From Desulfofustis sp. (GTDB lineage Bacteria; Desulfobacterota; Desulfobulbia; Desulfobulbales; Desulfocapsaceae), in assembly GCA_030145365.1 (NCBI GenBank), contig JAQYVS010000036.1, forward strand, positions 1 through 6,986: a stretch of DNA of 6,986 nt, given 5' to 3'. This document shows positions 5,972-6,986 of the stretch, one piece after another. The translations under genes and the position numbers were made by a program. Position 1 is the first letter of the stretch; each line of letters opens with the position of its first letter. A model generated the notes under the pieces. That model was not told the origin of the DNA, did not search any database, and saw only the letters and a list, made by a program, of their open reading frames with translations.

Positions 5972-6986
5972 TTGCAAAACTTAACTTTTCTCTCATCGTT
6001 GTCTGGAGGTATTTTCAGACTTCTCACAATACTCTTCTGTTTAGTTATTGTCACAGGTTGCGCCCCAAAAAAGCAATTATCCACCTTTGGTTACGATGAA
6101 GCCATTCTTTCCTCACAGTCAATAGACCAGGACCCTGAACTGCAACCAGTTGAATCGGAACCAGAGATTCCTCTGGCCCAGGAACTTGAAGCTCTCGCCC
6201 TGACCGGTCTTTGGGAAGAGCCGCAATCCACCGAGATCTTGCCTGAGATTATTCCAGAGCCAGTTGCAGAAGAACCAGTGTACGATTTCCCAGTTGTTGT
6301 CAATCGCCAGGTGGAGATGTATCTGGAATTGTTCCAGGGTAAACAACGTAAATATTTTGGCCGATGGCTCGCCAGATCGGGCCGCTACCAGCACATTATG
6401 CATGACGAACTGGAGGCCGCCGGTCTGCCCAAGGACCTGATTTATCTATCGATGATAGAAAGCGGTTTTAATCAGCGGGCATATTCAAAATCAAAGGCGG
6501 TTGGCCTCTGGCAGTTCATGTCAGCAACAGGCCGTCAGTATGGACTGGCAATAAGTTCCTATGTGGATGAACGTCGCGATGCCGAGAAATCGACCAAGGC
6601 TGCGGTTACCTATCTCAAAGATCTGTACCAGGAATTTAATGACTGGCACCTGGCAGTTGCCGCTTATAACGGCGGACCGGGGACCATGCGTAAAGCAATG
6701 CGTAAAAGTAAATCCAGAGATTTCTGGAAAATCGCTCAGAAAAAATATCTGCGTCTGGAAACGAAACGCTATGTTCCTAAACTTATCGCCGCAATTATCA
6801 TAGCCAAAGAACCCCAAAAATATGGTTTTACTGACCTCATTTACGACGAACCGATGTCATACGACACATTAGAGGTTGGTCCCGGTCTCAGCTTGTCGGC
6901 AATTGCGATGCTCACTAACAGTAACAAGAAGGAGATTCAAATACTCAATCAGGAATTGAGGGCATCAAAAACACCCCTTGATACTG
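5972..6986 (+). CDS. mltD: MltD-like membrane-bound lytic murein transglycosylase (lipoprotein), 3' end outside the window
   Basis: The enzyme cleaves the MurNAc-GlcNAc bond of peptidoglycan, forming 1,6-anhydroMurNAc ends, in the periplasm. Counting from TTG 5972, a hydrophobic stretch RLLTILFCLVIVTGC ends in a lipobox with Cys30. An acidic, Pro-rich linker runs to about residue 108. The family 1 SLT domain follows: YLSMIESGFN with catalytic Glu163, SKAVGLWQFM, AAYNGGPGTM (about 230-239) and RYVPKLIAA. After it comes the MltD-type segment YDTLEV followed by LNQELRASKTP; LysM repeats would be expected beyond the right edge. The frame is open from 5954 to the end, about 338 codons. There is no in-frame ATG before codon 6317, which lies past the lipobox. 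Candidate starts are TTG 5972 (AGGA 11 nt upstream), TTG 5999 (better signal-peptide length, no Shine-Dalgarno) or ATT 6011. TTG 5972 is chosen only for its ribosome site. The gene is divergent from the PBP gene. Confidence 0.93.
   Translation, partial: MQNLTFLSSLSGGIFRLLTILFCLVIVTGCAPKKQLSTFGYDEAILSSQSIDQDPELQPVESEPEIPLAQELEALALTGLWEEPQSTEILPEIIPEPVAEEPVYDFPVVVNRQVEMYLELFQGKQRKYFGRWLARSGRYQHIMHDELEAAGLPKDLIYLSMIESGFNQRAYSKSKAVGLWQFMSATGRQYGLAISSYVDERRDAEKSTKAAVTYLKDLYQEFNDWHLAVAAYNGGPGTMRKAMRKSKSRDFWKIAQKKYLRLETKRYVPKLIAAIIIAKEPQKYGFTDLIYDEPMSYDTLEVGPGLSLSAIAMLTNSNKKEIQILNQELRASKTPLDT
6005..6010 (+). promoter_or_regulatory. Strong Shine-Dalgarno-like GGAGGT without a normal start codon downstream
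   Basis: GGAGGT at 6005-6010 is the best ribosome-binding match in the leader of the mltD-like gene, but no ATG, GTG or TTG follows at 5-12 nt in any frame. The in-frame codons after it are ATT, TTC, AGA, CTT, CTC. A start around here would give an ideal 16-17-residue lipoprotein signal peptide (FRLLTILFCLVIVTGC). The site may mark the true or ancestral start, altered by mutation or sequence error. Confidence 0.4.

Noticed and set aside
6091..6817. Minus-strand open frames of 70-98 codons opposite the mltD-like gene
   Set aside because: The plus strand here encodes a clear SLT lytic transglycosylase domain; the opposite-strand translations have no recognisable features.
1..6986. Mobile elements, CRISPR arrays, tRNA or rRNA genes
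   Set aside because: No transposase-like protein, terminal repeats, spaced direct repeats or RNA gene signatures were seen on either strand.

Overview
The window carries a cell-wall locus of a Gram-negative bacterium. Three envelope genes can be supported, plus the broken start of an arsenate reductase gene at the left edge. Two of the envelope proteins have lipoprotein signal peptides and the third is a very large class A penicillin-binding protein (PBP). That combination, with moderate GC, would suit Desulfobacterota or another former deltaproteobacterial lineage. This placement rests on protein style only and is low confidence.

Layout from left to right. (1) Positions 1-191, minus strand: 5' part of an arsC-type arsenate reductase of the low-molecular-weight phosphatase fold, with one base missing near codon 42; it runs off the left edge. 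(2) Positions 266-2152, minus: a 628-aa lipoprotein with TPR-like helical repeats. (3) Positions 2153-2356: a gap with a possible promoter whose spacer holds a perfect 10-bp palindrome. (4) Positions 2357-5740, minus: a 1127-aa class A PBP with complete glycosyltransferase and transpeptidase motifs, but with a roughly 230-270-residue insertion inside the transpeptidase domain. (5) Positions 5741-5971: a divergent control region with two candidate promoters back to back and a foldable leader towards the right-hand gene. (6) Positions 5972-6986, plus: an MltD-like lytic transglycosylase lipoprotein, open at the right edge. It has no in-frame ATG before its lipobox.

How they may work together: the PBP makes and cross-links peptidoglycan, and MltD cuts it. 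The TPR lipoprotein, encoded just downstream of the PBP, is in the right place to be a dedicated outer-membrane partner of the synthase, by analogy with LpoA/LpoP of other Gram-negatives. The synthase and the hydrolase are divergently transcribed from a shared region in which the predicted -35 boxes are only 5 bp apart. No mobile element, CRISPR array, tRNA or rRNA was seen.

The items most worth a second look are the transpeptidase insertion, the candidate Lpo-like lipoprotein, the missing AUG start with an orphan Shine-Dalgarno in mltD, and the possible pseudoknot in its leader.
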